Assembly: GCA_018398805.1 (NCBI GenBank) | Contig: JAGFBZ010000855.1 | Coordinates: 3,534,001-3,598,000 of the forward strand | Length of the DNA stretch: 64,000 nucleotides | Reading direction: 5' to 3' | From: Hirundichthys speculiger | Lineage: Eukaryota; Chordata; Actinopteri; Beloniformes; Exocoetidae | Part shown: one piece after another, positions 33,601 through 58,871 of the stretch | Layout: each line of letters opens with the position of its first letter | How positions within the stretch are numbered: the first letter of the stretch is position 1 | Notes under the pieces: model-generated | Told to the model about the DNA's origin: nothing | Seen by the model: only the letters and a program-made list of their open reading frames with translations | The model's database searches: none | Program-made: the position numbers and the translations under genes

Positions 33601-34113
33601 CTGGAGTCACAGTGACAGAAACCGCTCCACTAATTAATCAAATTCAGCCTGTTATAGGCGAAAAAGCAAATGCATCACACCTAATTCGTCAAATATTATT
33701 AAACTGGTTGGTATATGATGTTAAACTTATTAAATCCACACACACACAAAAAAACCCTCTAAAATCCAAAATACATTTCCGTCCAGAGGGGGAAAAAAGA
33801 GAAAGCTCTCAGCTGAAACCACTCTTTGTGCGTAAATACGCGCGCCATGATCGTGCCTGTAGCTTTATAAAATAGTGGGCTGCTCAAACCGTACTTATGA
33901 ATCTGTCATGACATGCACGCACAAAGCTACAGTTTCGGAGTCCGAGAACCCAGATGTGTGATGAACTTACAGTCTTGTATCCCTGTGTTCCATCCCCTCT
34001 GTCATCACGCTGCATCTGATTGTATCGGAGGAACATCTGCAGATCCTTGGGCACACGAAACTCGTGCATCCATAGAAAAATAAAACTGACAGGAGCAGGA
34101 GTGATGTCCACAT
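26472..34113 (-). CDS. lhcgr: Luteinizing hormone/choriogonadotropin receptor, 11 coding exons
   Basis: Role (family knowledge): gonadal Gs-coupled GPCR that binds LH and drives steroidogenesis, ovulation and spermiation. Coding exons in gene order: 33971-34113, 32439-32510, 32095-32169, 31933-32007, 31707-31781, 31524-31601, 31328-31396, 31140-31214, 30826-31011, 27846-27914, 26472-27672; total 2118 nt (705 residues plus stop). Lengths of exons 2-9 (72, 75, 75, 75, 78, 69, 75, 186) follow the glycoprotein-hormone-receptor pattern. LHCGR rather than FSHR is supported by exon 5 ([24 protein letters not shown]), [14 protein letters not shown] in the 7TM domain, [11 protein letters not shown] in the tail and presence of the extra hinge exon. 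Start: the ATG at 34113 precedes a clean signal peptide; an in-frame ATG eight codons upstream (34137) is also open, with an in-frame stop shortly before it. Confidence 0.94.
27846..27914 (-). CDS. lhcgr: lhcgr exon 10: hinge exon, 69 nt, symmetric phase 2-2
   Basis: Acceptor TTTATCCAG|GGAAC and donor GCAAG|GTAAGG bound 69 nt encoding [18 protein letters not shown] plus a few residues. It contains an N-glycosylation motif (NYT) and a cysteine. Mammalian LHCGR has an equivalent hinge exon (exon 10) that FSHR lacks. Exon 9 could splice directly to exon 11 without frameshift, as in the known exon-10-lacking LH receptor of marmosets. Confidence 0.8.
28762..28785. repeat. (GT)n microsatellite in lhcgr intron 9
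   Basis: About 12 GT units followed by a G-rich stretch (GGAGGGGGGAGGAGGGG). Confidence 0.9.
29475..30805 (-). mobile_element. RTE-type (BovB/Expander-like) LINE fragment in lhcgr intron 9
   Basis: Same orientation as lhcgr. Seen: [40 protein letters not shown], then after GLHQGS an internal deletion to [40 protein letters not shown] and [20 protein letters not shown]. These match remembered fish RTE reverse transcriptase. The region that should link QG to the FADD block (PLLF-type motif) is deleted, and there are stops, so it is dead. The 3' end and the endonuclease are absent. The element begins only about 20 bp past the exon 9 donor (30825). Confidence 0.88.
30826..34113 (-). CDS. lhcgr: lhcgr exons 1-9: signal peptide and leucine-rich-repeat hormone-binding domain
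   Basis: Exon 1 (33971-34113) encodes signal peptide [19 protein letters not shown] and the N-terminal Cys box [14 protein letters not shown]. Exons 2-8 each encode about one leucine-rich repeat unit: [123 protein letters not shown]. Exon 9 (30826-31011) reads [16 protein letters not shown] and then LTYNSHCC, the hinge cysteine pair. Every junction is in phase 2, so any of exons 2-10 could be skipped without a frameshift. N-glycosylation motifs include NGT and NLS. Confidence 0.93.
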
Positions 34114-35314
34114 TGCAGCTGTGGTCCGAAAACACATGCACAGTGAAGACGGGCCGTCCTGTCACTGGAGCACCTGCAGGCTCCTGGCCATCCAGAGCAG
34201 CCTCCTCCCCTGGGGCGCAGCAGATCGCTCTGCTGTTACAGGACGCAGCGGCACCCAAACCACCTGATCACAGTCAGCTGCTTATCGAGCAGCTCAAACC
34301 CTGCTATATCTCTTTTGGCGCCAGTTATATTGTTAATAAAGGAAAAACAATGTTATACAGCCTTGACAAATGTGCTTAAAGCATGTTATATGGGAAAATA
34401 AGATTTGATTGTTCGATATAAATAAGACTCTTGCAGACTTGAAAAAAAATCATTTTGTTTAGGAACAAATCTCAGAGGATTTTCAAGAAAAGAAATATGT
34501 ACAAGGTATAAGTAAAGTGATTTATTTAACAAAAAAGGGAGAAAAAAGCAAGTACACACAAGTTTCAGCTTTCCCCACATTAACTTCTTGGAGGAAATGT
34601 GTTTGTCATTATGTTGGGTTGGGTTAGACTGACTAATGCCTTATAGTTATACATGGGATTAGTCAAAACACTCCCTACTGGAGATAAGTTACCGAAGTAC
34701 CAGGAATAGTTAGGACCTGTTACTCCCCCTTCTGTCCTGACGGTGCGGTTTCTTGCTTTGTCAAGTTATGACCACTGGGTGGCGCCAAACCAACAGAAAA
34801 ACATTAGTCATAAAACAGTCGTCAGACTTAGGCTGTAATTTTTTTATGTAACTTATCACTTTTTGCAGCTCTAATGAATAGACCTATTAGATGTCAAGAA
34901 ACATTTCATTTTCAAAGTTTCATTTCGTTATCCGAAACAGTCCGAAAAATGTTCAAAATGTATTTTCTAAATGTGTCCGTCCGCAGAAAGTTTCACAATG
35001 CGACAATTCTCGACTTCACTAAAAGGCAACACTGACATTTCAGAGGAAGTGATGTGAGTTGCCGTGCTGATCTGATCTGCGATATGCTACTAAGATCCCT
35101 CCCCAGTGCATCAGCTGCACGCTGGCTGCCATCTAACCGATTCCCAGGTCAGCTTTACGAACATACACCATCCAGGACGCCAGCAGGAAGTCAACCCTGC
35201 CGCTGCTATCGCGGTCAGCATTTGTAGACACTCGCGGAACACGTACATGTTGTAAAACAGAAATTTGTTCGTTTTTTTTCTTTTCTGATCAGTTTACCAG
35301 CCAGCTCTTTAGCG
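34114..35314. promoter_or_regulatory. Head-to-head intergenic region between lhcgr and sft2d1
   Basis: 1.2 kb between divergent start codons, so it must contain both promoters and 5' UTRs unless non-coding exons lie elsewhere. Seen: two TTTGGCGCC-type palindromic cores, at about 34313-34322 and, in the opposite direction, 34779-34789, which resemble E2F sites. No convincing TATA box for either gene. The 100 bases upstream of lhcgr and the 250 bases before sft2d1 are more GC-rich than the middle. The sft2d1 start context GCGATGG is favourable. Confidence 0.45.
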
Positions 35315-48759
<13,445 letters not shown>

Positions 48760-49116
48760 AGCTCAGGTGCCAGCAGTTTCTGTTTAAGACTGGTCCAAAT
48801 ATTCTAACTACAAGAAAAATAACTTTGTAAAATATACATTTATATTGTTTATACACTATTCTTTCGGATTTTGACTTTCGCTGTGTTTAAACTGTGAATT
48901 TTTGCTTTTCAAGTCTAGCTAAAAGTGTTAATCAGACTGTAATACCAGTCCTTTGCTTTTGATGGCGGAGTAATGAGTGCCTTTAATGCTTAATATATTT
49001 AAGATACACTGAAGATATTCCTATGTTTTCTGAGGATTTTATGCAGTTTGTGTGCAGGGAAAAGATTGTGCTTTTGTTATGCAAAGTAATTTCCATCAAA
49101 GGAGCCTTAACAGCTG

Positions 49117-49122
49117 AATAAA
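49117..49122 (+). other. sft2d1: Candidate sft2d1 polyadenylation signal AATAAA
   Basis: Canonical AATAAA about 360 bases past the sft2d1 stop codon at 48757-48759. Confidence 0.5.
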
Positions 49123-51167
49123 TGAAGATATCTGTTGCTATTTTGACCAAATACACATATTTACATTTATAAGCAGTATAAACTTTGACTTTCCCTTAAA
49201 TTTGATTACTTTTTATTTTTTATTTTTGTGGTTTCTTATGAGAAAGCATTCTTAAAATGTTGCATTTTTTTTCTTTTTGTGCTGCAACTGTAAGTGTGTC
49301 ATTATGACATTCTTACAAGATCACTTTGCTTTTCACCATTGAACCAATGCATCACTGCTTATGCTCTGGGATGTATGATGCTCACGTCTTAAAGATGTTG
49401 TTTTTTTGTTTTTTTTTCCTCAGCTAATGAGATTAAAAATGCAGCCTTTGTGTCTGAACTGATGGTTTTAAGTGCACATTCAAATGCCCGACTTATACAT
49501 TAAAAAATCCTTCTCCTTTTAAAATTAGATTTCCTGCCATATGTAGCAGTGACCCAGTTAATTACGCCTTCCTGAGCATTGTGATTCTGACGTGACCTAA
49601 TAACCCATCTTGCCTTGTGTTCTATATATTCCCTGGCATGTAGCCTTTGAAAATGTGGTTGTCATGACAACCTCCCAGGTTGATGCACTGCCTCTTCCTA
49701 CCTCCGCTTGTCGAGCAGATGTTCCTGTTATCCCAAGGTATATTTAGATTTATGGAATTCCCTGAACCAACACTTTTTAAAATATCTTAACATATTTTGA
49801 TTTGATTTACACACAAAAAAACAATCTGTTGTTCTTGTGTGTCAGTTGCAGACTTTGCCCCAAAGCGTGCCTCGAGGTTCTGCTCGTGCTTCATGTTGCT
49901 CGATAACGACATGTGATTTCTTGTTCTACAACACCCACATAGTTATTAGATGCTTGTATAATATGATGGATTAGCATGGACAAAATCTTCTTTCAGTTCT
50001 CCTTGTTCCATTAACTCAGCAGACACGCAGCAAATCCCTCAAAGTAATCTTGGGGATAAAATAACTGATCTGAATGAAAAGAGGGTGTTTGTTTTTATGA
50101 CTGGTTTTCTGTGCCTGCTATGTTTGGATTATGCCAAAGTTTGAGGTTGAAGTAGCCTGACCTCAGCAATCTGTTAGCTTCCTAACTGCTTCTTCCTCAT
50201 CACATCTAATCTCTTATGTAATTAAGAGGGATCCCACACTTCAGCAACCACCGTGTTTCTTCTTCAACTTAACTCCAGATCTCACAAACATGAATAAATA
50301 ACTTGGCCTGGAAAATGTCATTGCCACGTATCGATTCAAGCAATGGGTGAGATGGTTGTATAGATTTACATTTCTTTGTAGCTGATAAAATGAATCGGAA
50401 CCAAAGGAAAAGAACAGGCCTGTACAAAGGTGTAACATTTGCAGGTGATGTTTGGGGGGTGGGTGCGTGGGGGGCAGTAATCAGTTCTGGAGCTCTCTTG
50501 CTGAAAGAAGGTGACAACAGAAACAAAGAAAATCAATATTTCAGATTTATGCATCCATCCCTGTTGGCTAAGAGGCTCGAAGGACACAAAATATTGCCAT
50601 TTGAGACTATATTTAATTATTATTATTACATCTTTATTGAAATTTCCTTGAATCTTTGGCAAAAGAGTCTTTATTGTAGACTTTCAAGTCTTTCAATTAG
50701 ATTGGGCTTAATCTAATTTAAATAAATGTAAAATTAGATTTGGGATACAAATCTGAGAAAGGCAGGAAGCTCACACTATATGCAATCACAATCCTTTGTG
50801 ACTTATTTTTAGTTCATTATTCATAATAGGTTCTTTGAGCCTTAATGGAAAACAGAAGTGCTTAGTACAATATGCAGTTCGCGTGGCTTTCTGCTTCAAG
50901 AAGTTGCTGGAAATGATGAAATGACATCACTTTCTTCCTTTCACGGCGCTGTCTGGTGCGTCTCTTGGCCACGCCCTCCTCTAAAGTCGGCCATAAAGCA
51001 GCCTGTGTGTGCGCATCAGCTCAACTCCAGTCCGTGTGGACAACAGGTGCACTCATCAGCTGGATATAATGCCCACAGAGAGCCGCTCGTGGATTTGCGC
51101 AGGGCTTCCTCGTCTGCACTTGGAGCTCTTTCAGGTTTTTACGTCCTGATCACTTCCAGCCGTAAAG
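49123..51167. other. Intergenic region between sft2d1 and prr18, with likely prr18 promoter
   Basis: AT-rich with no recognised gene or element up to about 50900. From about 50940 it becomes GC-richer and holds GGCCACGCCCTCC (a GC/CACCC-box-like site at about 50968-50980) and a CCATAAAGC TATA-like motif at about 50991-50999, some 170 bases before the prr18 start. These suggest, but do not prove, the prr18 core promoter. Confidence 0.4.
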
Positions 51168-51935
51168 ATGCCTTTCCCTCCCATCAGCCTCCAGCAGCGG
51201 ATCTCCTCGCCTGGCAGGGAACTGTTCGGGAAAAAGAAAGCCACCGCGGTGCCTCCTCAGACCGAAGCAACCGGCAAAGCTGTCGGAGAGAAAGCGGGTT
51301 CCGATAAGGAAAAACAGGTCACTTCTTGGGCATCGGCCAATTTAAGGAATCTAGGGCGAAGGGCGCAGCAAGAGAAGAATAAAAACCAACCTCAGAAGTC
51401 CGGTGCTTCCGAAGAGACTCAGGGAAAGTGTTCTTGGCTGTCTGTCCCCAAACCACAGGATCCAAGCAAAGGGGTCAGGCGCTCCAGCTCAATGGACTCC
51501 AGCAGACACCTCCATGGAAAAGAAGAAGGGCAGAAGGAGATTCAGTTTACCCTCAGTCTCACCCCCGAAGCCGTTCTTGTCATACAAAAACGGAATTTAG
51601 AAAAGCAGATGATGGCAAAGCAGCAGAAGTGCTGCGCCTCCGCCGACTTTCGGCACCGAAGAGTTTTCCCATCCAAAAAGGCGCACGGCGGGTCCAAAGG
51701 CTGCGCTCCTGGCGCCAAAGTGGAGAGCCCCGAGCAGGACATCAGCGCCATTGTCAAAATATCGCTGCTAAATGATCAATACAAGTACGACGATGTGGAG
51801 TATGAGGAGGAGGACGGGGATGTGGATGAGACTGTTGTCAGGAAATGCAAAGAGTGGCTGAAAGGGGTCGAAAACGCAGCTGCTCTCGGAAAAGTGGACA
51901 AACTTAACGCGCTTCCTCACCTTAAAGGCTGCTGA
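51168..51935 (+). CDS. prr18: Proline-rich protein 18, single coding exon
   Basis: Intronless frame of 255 codons starting MPFPPISLQQ (human PRR18 also starts MPFPP). The conserved features are LTPEAVLVIQKRNLEKQ in the middle (about residues 130-146) and a C-terminal module KISLLNDQYKYDDVEYEEE, then VRKCKEWLKGVENAAA and LPHL near the end; all three match human PRR18. The long proline-rich and alanine-rich stretches of the mammalian protein are replaced by a basic, Lys/Gln-rich segment. Function is not established; in mammals it is mainly reported from brain and oligodendrocyte data (memory, unverified). Neighbour sft2d1 on the same strand matches the mammalian pairing. Confidence 0.95.
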   Translation: MPFPPISLQQRISSPGRELFGKKKATAVPPQTEATGKAVGEKAGSDKEKQVTSWASANLRNLGRRAQQEKNKNQPQKSGASEETQGKCSWLSVPKPQDPSKGVRRSSSMDSSRHLHGKEEGQKEIQFTLSLTPEAVLVIQKRNLEKQMMAKQQKCCASADFRHRRVFPSKKAHGGSKGCAPGAKVESPEQDISAIVKISLLNDQYKYDDVEYEEEDGDVDETVVRKCKEWLKGVENAAALGKVDKLNALPHLKGC

Positions 51936-54900
51936 CCCCTGACGTTCACTCTATGAGAATTTAACTGGGACTCAAGACATGATGGACTAGTGAAGAGAAT
52001 GTGCACAGATGCTGACCTGTTAACGTTTGAAAATGAGTAACAGACAGGTTTGGCCTCGATTAAAATATGTCACGTGATGAAGAAAAAAAAAAAGATGAGA
52101 TCATTCACCAGCCTCAACAAATGTAGGAGGCCAGCTGCTAATTAACTGCAGTCTGGGTTTCCTTTTATTTAGAAGTGTTTATATGGTTCATAGGGTTCGA
52201 CGTTGCTGTTTTTAGTTTAAATTTCACTTTATATTGTCACTCTTTGCACATGGCCTTTGTTTTCAGAGGCGCGCCTGTGGATTGGCAGAGGCGTCTGCGT
52301 AAAGGTACGAGCAACGGTTCCTTTGTGTTGGAGAACAATACACTGGACAACAGTGCTTTATGCGCCTGCTCCGAGACCAAACTGATTCTTTATTTTCTTT
52401 CTAATAAGAGGGATAAATCCTTTGTCTGAGTTTGTGTACAATATTTTAATATATCCTAATTATTTGTACTGTCAGATGTTCTCAACTGATGTGTTCCAGC
52501 CATTTTAAGCTAAAAAAAAAAAAAAAAAATCACAGACCCTTTTGAAATCTAACATGAACTCTTTTCTTGATTTGCTGTTATTTAGATTTCTTCTTTATCT
52601 TTGGATGGCTCCCACAGCATTTTACAGACTTTATTTCCACTGTCTTGCTCCCCGGGACCATTTGGGCATTAGTGTTCTAAGCTTCTTAGATTTCCTGTTA
52701 AGCAGGTTTGGCCAATGTACTGCTGGACCCAGGTGTATGATCTCTTCAGGAAACACCTGCAAACTATTTTACTGTCATATTGAACAGGGCACGACAGGCT
52801 GCTACAAAGGCTGTTCTCAGTCAAAATGCCACATCTGGAATTATTATTGCAAAGGTGAATTGTCTTAAAGTTAAACCATGGCATTTTAAAACTGTTGTGG
52901 GACTCGCTGCGCTACAAAGAACCAGGTTTTTATTGTTAAACAGTGCTGCTTAGGGGAAAAGAACATGTTGGAAACCAGGACAAGATGTCTTTCAGTCAAA
53001 CAGCAAAATACAGTCAACTAAACAAGAGAATTAAAGCCATGAAAGGATTTTGGGCCTCTGTGTTGATTCATTTCACCCTCACACAGCCCAGATCATCCAG
53101 GAAGTCCAGCAGCAAAAACAGGCACTGATTCTATTTCTATGCATGGTCACAAAAGCGTATGTTCTCTGTGCTATTCCTCTGGTCCTGGAGTCATTCCTTT
53201 TAACTTGACTTTGCAGAGGAAGGTACACTTTAATCAGTCGGACTGGACAAGCTATAGACTCAGCGTGTTTAAAGGGCTCACATATCAGCTACTGTAAAAT
53301 ACCTCTACTGGTATTCTCAAGTCAGCCTGTTTCTGTGGAAAATGAAAGAAATTGTTTTCTGTATTAATAGAAATAGACAAAGACATTTCAAAGGCACGTT
53401 TTGACAGCAATACCTCACTGGCAGAGTTTCCATAACATTGTGGTGTGGAGATCTGCACCTTTCTAAGTCTGAGGTTTCTGATGCACACTTGTCAGAATGG
53501 TGTTCATACACACTCATCTGCAGAGAGGATTTCCTAGTTTGTCCTGTCCACTGAATAATGTGATAATTCATGAGATGTCAAATATGTGTCAAAAATGCAA
53601 ATTTGTATATAATGTGGTACAGTATACAATGTTACCAATCTTCTCATCTGTGCCATGTGAGTAAGCGGACAAACTGCTACAATAAAGCATCTTGTCCTGA
53701 ATAGACGGTTCCATTCAGTGTCGAAAAGGATTTTATTGTTGCGTGGAGATGACTGAGATCATAGCTGGGTCAATACAGCGTGTACCAAGATCTAGCAGGT
53801 TCTCCATGGCTCCTGTACTGATATTATCAACTGGCTCGGTCACCAAAAGTTGTGTAATCCCATCTTCTATTGTGTCATTTCAATGGTGGCCTTGTTTATG
53901 TGCCTCTCTCTGGTATTCATTGCTGCCTGATTTAGGCAAGAAGCCAAGCTATTCATGACTGTGTCTGTCCTGTGGGTAAGAGCTGCATCACTCTGTCTGT
54001 AGGAGCTGAAATACTTGCATTCGGAGGGAAAAGCAGAATTACAAGATGTGGGATTGGGCAACATCAAAGAGGAGACATTTTCTCCAAACCGACCTTTGAG
54101 GGCCTATTTCCATTTATCGTAATTAAATTCAGCCCATTCTGTGTCTGTTTTTTCTGCTCTATTTTTTCACTCTATGCAGCAAACTGTTTCCTTTTGCGGC
54201 ATCTGATGTTTTTATTTTCTATTTTTGCCCGCAATGCTAATCCAATCCACTGCTCTGTTTCTGGATGTGAAGTAATAAAAAATAAGTGGCTGCAGGCTCC
54301 TGTCCACCTCGTTGTGCTATCACGATCACTGTCAAGGTGCAGGGGGGGGCAGCTACATCATTTGGAGCTGATTTATAGCGGCAGATGGATGCTGTCTTCA
54401 CCTCATCACGACACTTTTGCACACAGCAGTGAGAGCAAAGAACTGTGGGTCCTTCAATGGTACTGATGGCAGCGGGACTGATAAATCCAGAGTCTCCAGC
54501 AGCTTTTGTGAGAAAAGATAAAGCAGATACTTCCTGAACAGGTCCAGAAACTTCTGTAATGTTGTTTAGTGAACTCAGAATTTCCCATGGACAGGGCAAC
54601 ATCAGAGAGTAGACTTGGATCAGAGAGAACAGTCCTCCCATAAAAGTTCAAGTATGGGTTCATCTTCATTTATGCGTTATAAAGGAAGACTAGACTATGC
54701 TTTTTCTCTGGCATGAATGTTTTTACTCCCATTAACCTTGAATTTTGATCCAGCATGTACCACATATTGCATTCATTTTCATATCAGGTTCTCTGTTTAT
54801 GCTCTGGGTCAACTGAAGTATACTTGCTTCAAGATTTAGCAGATTAAATGTATTCAAAAGCTTTTCTATACATCTGTGATCGTTCATCATCACAATCAGT

Positions 54901-57900
54901 AGATGCTGTTGCTCTGGTCCCAATTGTCTTTCAAGAGGCATGCTGAGGATCAGGGAATAGAATAAAGACTCTGGAGGAGAGGAGGTGGACATACTCCTCC
55001 TTAATTTTATTTTTAAAGGACAGAAGAAGAAAGCTGTGATGTGGGAGGATGCTCTTGAGAGACAAAAGGGATTCCATTAAAAAAAAAAAATCCTTCTTGA
55101 GTCCTCAAGGAAGCTGACTGATGCCACTCCCACAACGTTTAATTTAGCTTTTTACTTCTGATAAGCAGATGATGAAAGCTGAGTTCTGGAGGATGAGAAG
55201 GAGGACAGTTCAAGACAGCAGCATGGATAAATATTCTAAGCAGCGCTCTAATGTTCAATGCATTAAAAAGTCATAAAGACCTATATTCCGATGTAGGCAG
55301 AGAAGACACATTTCACAGGAGGAGAGTAAAAGGTGGCTCATCTGCTTTAGCATTCCCCTGTAGCTGCTGTCCTTAGTTTCCGTTGTTGATCCTCCAGCGC
55401 CATCTGGAGGCATAAATGCGCATGCGTCGCCTCAGAGACATTTACCTTTACCATGTTAAACTTCCTCAGAGAAAGGATCCATTCACAGAGATTATAACAG
55501 CAGAGACAACCAGAGGAGAGGCAAGGAAAGAAACCAATTGATCATTTCAGATTCATCTTCTTTTTTTTTTAAATACTTACATCTACAGTACTTTTAATGG
55601 TTTTACATGAAAGCAAAACATTTGTTCCCTTGTAAAAAAAAAAAAAAAAAAATCCTCAAAATAGATTATATTTCTTAATATTTCAAAATTAGAATAACTC
55701 ATACAGTAATTGTGAATGTTCCTGAAATCCTTTTGCTGTCTTGATTTTAAACATTCTCCCTGCGCCTGTGTGGGTTTCCTCCAGATACTCTGGCTTCTTC
55801 CCACAGTTCAAAAACATGCATGTGGTTCATTAGTGATTAGAAACTGTCAGTAGGAGTGAAGAAGAGCAGGAAAAAGCAGATTAATTAAAGCAGAGCAGCC
55901 AAACAGCAGCTAACTATGAAACAAGAAATAAATATAAAATAGAAACTGAATTGAGAAAGCAAAGTTAAAGAGGCGGGGTATGAAGATGAAAGAGAGTCAG
56001 CGTTACAGAGTTGGGGGTCTGAGCAGCTGAAGGGTCTGTGGTTGTGAGACAGGCAGGAGGGGAAATGTGGTGAGCAGAAGATGCAGAAAGAACTGCTAGT
56101 AGGCGTTCTAGACGGTCTTAAAGGTGAGGAGCAGAATCCTAAAGTGAGCATGATATTTGACTGGGGACCATGCAGTAGCTTCTGAAGAGCAGGACGGATA
56201 TAATTCAAGGAGGGGGTTCTGCTGATGATACAAGCAGCACAGTCCTGATCAGTTGTGATTTGTTGCATGGACTTGCCTGCTGATAGATGGGCCACTAGCT
56301 CAGGGAAAACATCAAACCAGAAGTGGCTTCATTTTGCAAGGCTCTTTTCACAACAGGCCTTTTTTTTTTTTTTTTTTTTTTAATGTGCAAGGGTATATTT
56401 ACATTTGTATCAACATCAATGTTGAGGAGAGGATGGGGGTGGGTGGGGGTGAGGACAGGCCACATACAGAGCGCTATTTGCCTAACACTTCAATTCACTT
56501 TTGTCTGGGCTAAAATACACAACTGTGCAAATCAAAGCCTCAACCTTTCCCCTCACTTTCTTCTTCACTCATCAGGTGACACGCATGTCGTCAGTGTAAT
56601 TACAGCTGCAGTTAACTGGTAGATCACGTGAGTTTCAGAGTCCTACACTGCATAAACTGTCAGGTTTTCACTACAGGATTATTGGGACCAAAAACAGTAA
56701 AAAAAAAAGCTGTCAGTATTACTGCAATACCAAATAAATAGAGGAAAAAAAAGAGAAACGAAGTGACTGTAATTAAACATGTTAACTGAACTGAGTGAAA
56801 TCTACAAGGCCTGACAATCTGTTATTAATATATTAGAAAATGACATTATAACAGAAATTATAACAGTATTATTGTAAAAAGAAACATATTGGTAAATGTC
56901 CATTATGAACACCTCACTATTGTCAAATGTCAGCTGCAGATGAAAAGTGATGTGAAAGGTTTTTTTTTTTTTTCCTTAAACCAAAAATTAAAGATCATTT
57001 TAAAGGGTTTAGTTCTATCCTGAACTTTTCTAATACTGACTTGGTTTGAATTTGCAAATGGAAAACTAAAATTCAACAGCTTCACAACAGCTTTCACAGG
57101 TTGGTCCACAGCTGTATATACTTTTTGAGGCCCTGCTCATGTTTTCCATATAGTCATTCTCTTCTGAGAAGATACAGATAGCAGGCTGCTTTTGTGTATC
57201 ATCCCCCCCCCCCTCCTCCTCCCCGTGATTGACTTTGATTTTGACCATCCTGTCTCGCCTCTGTCTGGGTGTGAAAAGAGCAATACTTCAGAGAGGGTCT
57301 GCATAGAGGGGGTCTAACATGAGAGAGATCCTGTCTTATCTTCCCCTCCTGTAAAATGAGGAGGATGTAATTGTCCTCTCTAATGACTTGCACTTGGGGG
57401 GTGGGTAAGGGGCGACAAAGAGAGCACAATAAAGGACTTTAGGGACCCTCCAGTAGGAATACTTTGCTTCAAATTGCTGAGCAAATGAAACTGCCCGTTG
57501 TTTCCTCAGCTCAGATCGGGGCTCTGTCAGAAGGAGGTGAGGCAGGACCAAAGCAGGCCGAAGCAAGAACACCTGCTGGGGCCTAATTGGCCCCCGCTGC
57601 AGTTAATGGCTTCCTGTGGCTGCGTGTTTACTTCTCATTTGTTCTGAAAGCTCTGTTTCCCAGCCCCTGAAACAAGGCAGGGTCGCTTTAAATCTTTATT
57701 CCCACAACTCTCTGTCTCTGTCCTTCTGCGTCTGTCTGTCTGCTATTGTCTCCTGTCTTCTTTGCTCTTAAATAAAAGACATTGGCCTTCCCCGAGCTGC
57801 AGCCCAGTGACTCATACCTGAAATGTCTTTCCAGAACCAGCTGGTACCTGCTGGGTTTTGCACCAGCACTTAAAGTGAATAGGATTATTTTCTTAAATGA

Positions 57901-58310
57901 AGTATTAAAATATTGTCCGTGGACATCTTATCTGAGATTTTGGGCCCCCAGAAGCAGTTATGGGAAACTTCCTAAAATCTGAGGGACTTTTACTAAATCA
58001 TTAAGTTAGTCAAACACAACTGAAATGTAGTTCCTATAATCTGAGTAATAATAGACATTTCCAAGCTACGACCAGGTGTTGCAGTGGAACCAAACAGAGC
58101 TCTCTGGATCTTTGCCTGTGCTGCATTCAGGAGCAAACAGCTGGTCACGGTGGTGGCTCGTTCCACATGGATCCTCCTGGAGGAGAGAGCTGATGACTCA
58201 CGTAAAGGTGAGATGGTCAAACACACCCTGACCTCTCGGTTGTGGAAGCTCAGCTTCTCTGACAGCCAAACTCTAACAAACATTATCCGGAAAATGTCAT
58301 ATAAAAAAAC
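51936..58310. other. prr18 3' UTR and gene-poor intergenic DNA
   Basis: The first 1.75 kb is probably prr18 3' UTR. Beyond it I find no recognisable coding exon on either strand. Homopolymer runs occur at 55079-55090, 55634-55651 and 56360-56381. A segment near 56090-56230 resembles a repeat seen widely in fish genomes, but I cannot name it. A GC-richer block at about 57540-57680 is discussed as a possible regulatory element. Confidence 0.5.
53681..53686 (+). other. prr18: Candidate prr18 polyadenylation signal AATAAA
   Basis: AATAAAGCA about 1.75 kb past the prr18 stop codon, consistent with a long 3' UTR. No earlier canonical AATAAA stands out between the stop and this site. Confidence 0.4.
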
Positions 58311-58871
58311 GATGTGATCCCATCACTCCTGTTCTGGCCTCCCTACACTGGCTTCCTGTTTGCTTCAGGATCCCGTTCAAACTTTTATTACTTGTTTTTA
58401 AGTGTCTCAAAGGCTCGGCACCACTCTATTTATGTGAACTGTTAAAGCCTCAAACTCCAGTTAGAGCACTGGGGTCTACAAACCAGCAGCTCCTGGATGT
58501 TCCCAGAACTAGACTGAAGAAACCGAGGCGATAGGAGCGTGTTTCAGTGGCAGGCCTCCTGACTTTGGAACAGCTTGTCCTTTTAACTGACACGCTTGAT
58601 CATTTTAAAGTTCTTCAGTTTTTTTTTCCATTGGGTTTTAGACCCAGTTAAGCAAATAGTCAAGATTTTTATCATGCCAACAATGTTTTATTTGTTTTGC
58701 TTATGTTATTTTAAACTTTTGCTGCATCAGGTTTTATTGTTCCTTAGTTTAATATTTATTATTATTGAGATTGTTTTATCTGTACAATTTTCAGCTCTTT
58801 GGTCAAATCCTTGTTGTTTTAAATGTGCTATATAAATAAATTTAGACCTGACTTGTCTTGACTTAACTTGA
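58311..58871 (+). mobile_element. L2-group LINE 3' end
   Basis: Seen: plus-strand frame reads PVLASLHWLPVCFRIPFKLL, VFKCLKGSAPLYLCELLK and STNQQLLDVPRTRLKK, the C-terminal region of fish L2-type reverse transcriptases. The frame then breaks. The copy ends in a short tandem tail built on TTGACT (about 58848-58871), as expected for L2. It is 5' truncated; the sequence from about 58060 to 58310 may be an older part of the same insertion. Confidence 0.8.

Noticed and set aside
26472..34113. Calling the GPCR fshr or tshr
   Set aside because: Exon 5 ([17 protein letters not shown]), ITVTNSK in the 7TM domain, GCCK tail and a separate hinge exon fit LHCGR better.
33884..34258. 124-codon open frame on the minus strand over lhcgr exon 1
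   Set aside because: The real coding frame is shifted: it gives a signal peptide, CPRICRC box and a phase-matched donor at 33971/33970.
51428..51775. 115-codon frame overlapping prr18
   Set aside because: Out-of-frame shadow; prr18 conserved motifs are in the 51168 frame.
54237..54641. 134-codon minus-strand frame
   Set aside because: No recognisable domain, no splice support, in a gene-poor flank; cannot be supported as a gene.
56090..56230. Part of a protein-coding exon or named repeat
   Set aside because: Feels like a common fish repeat but I cannot name it or define its ends, and no frame is coding.
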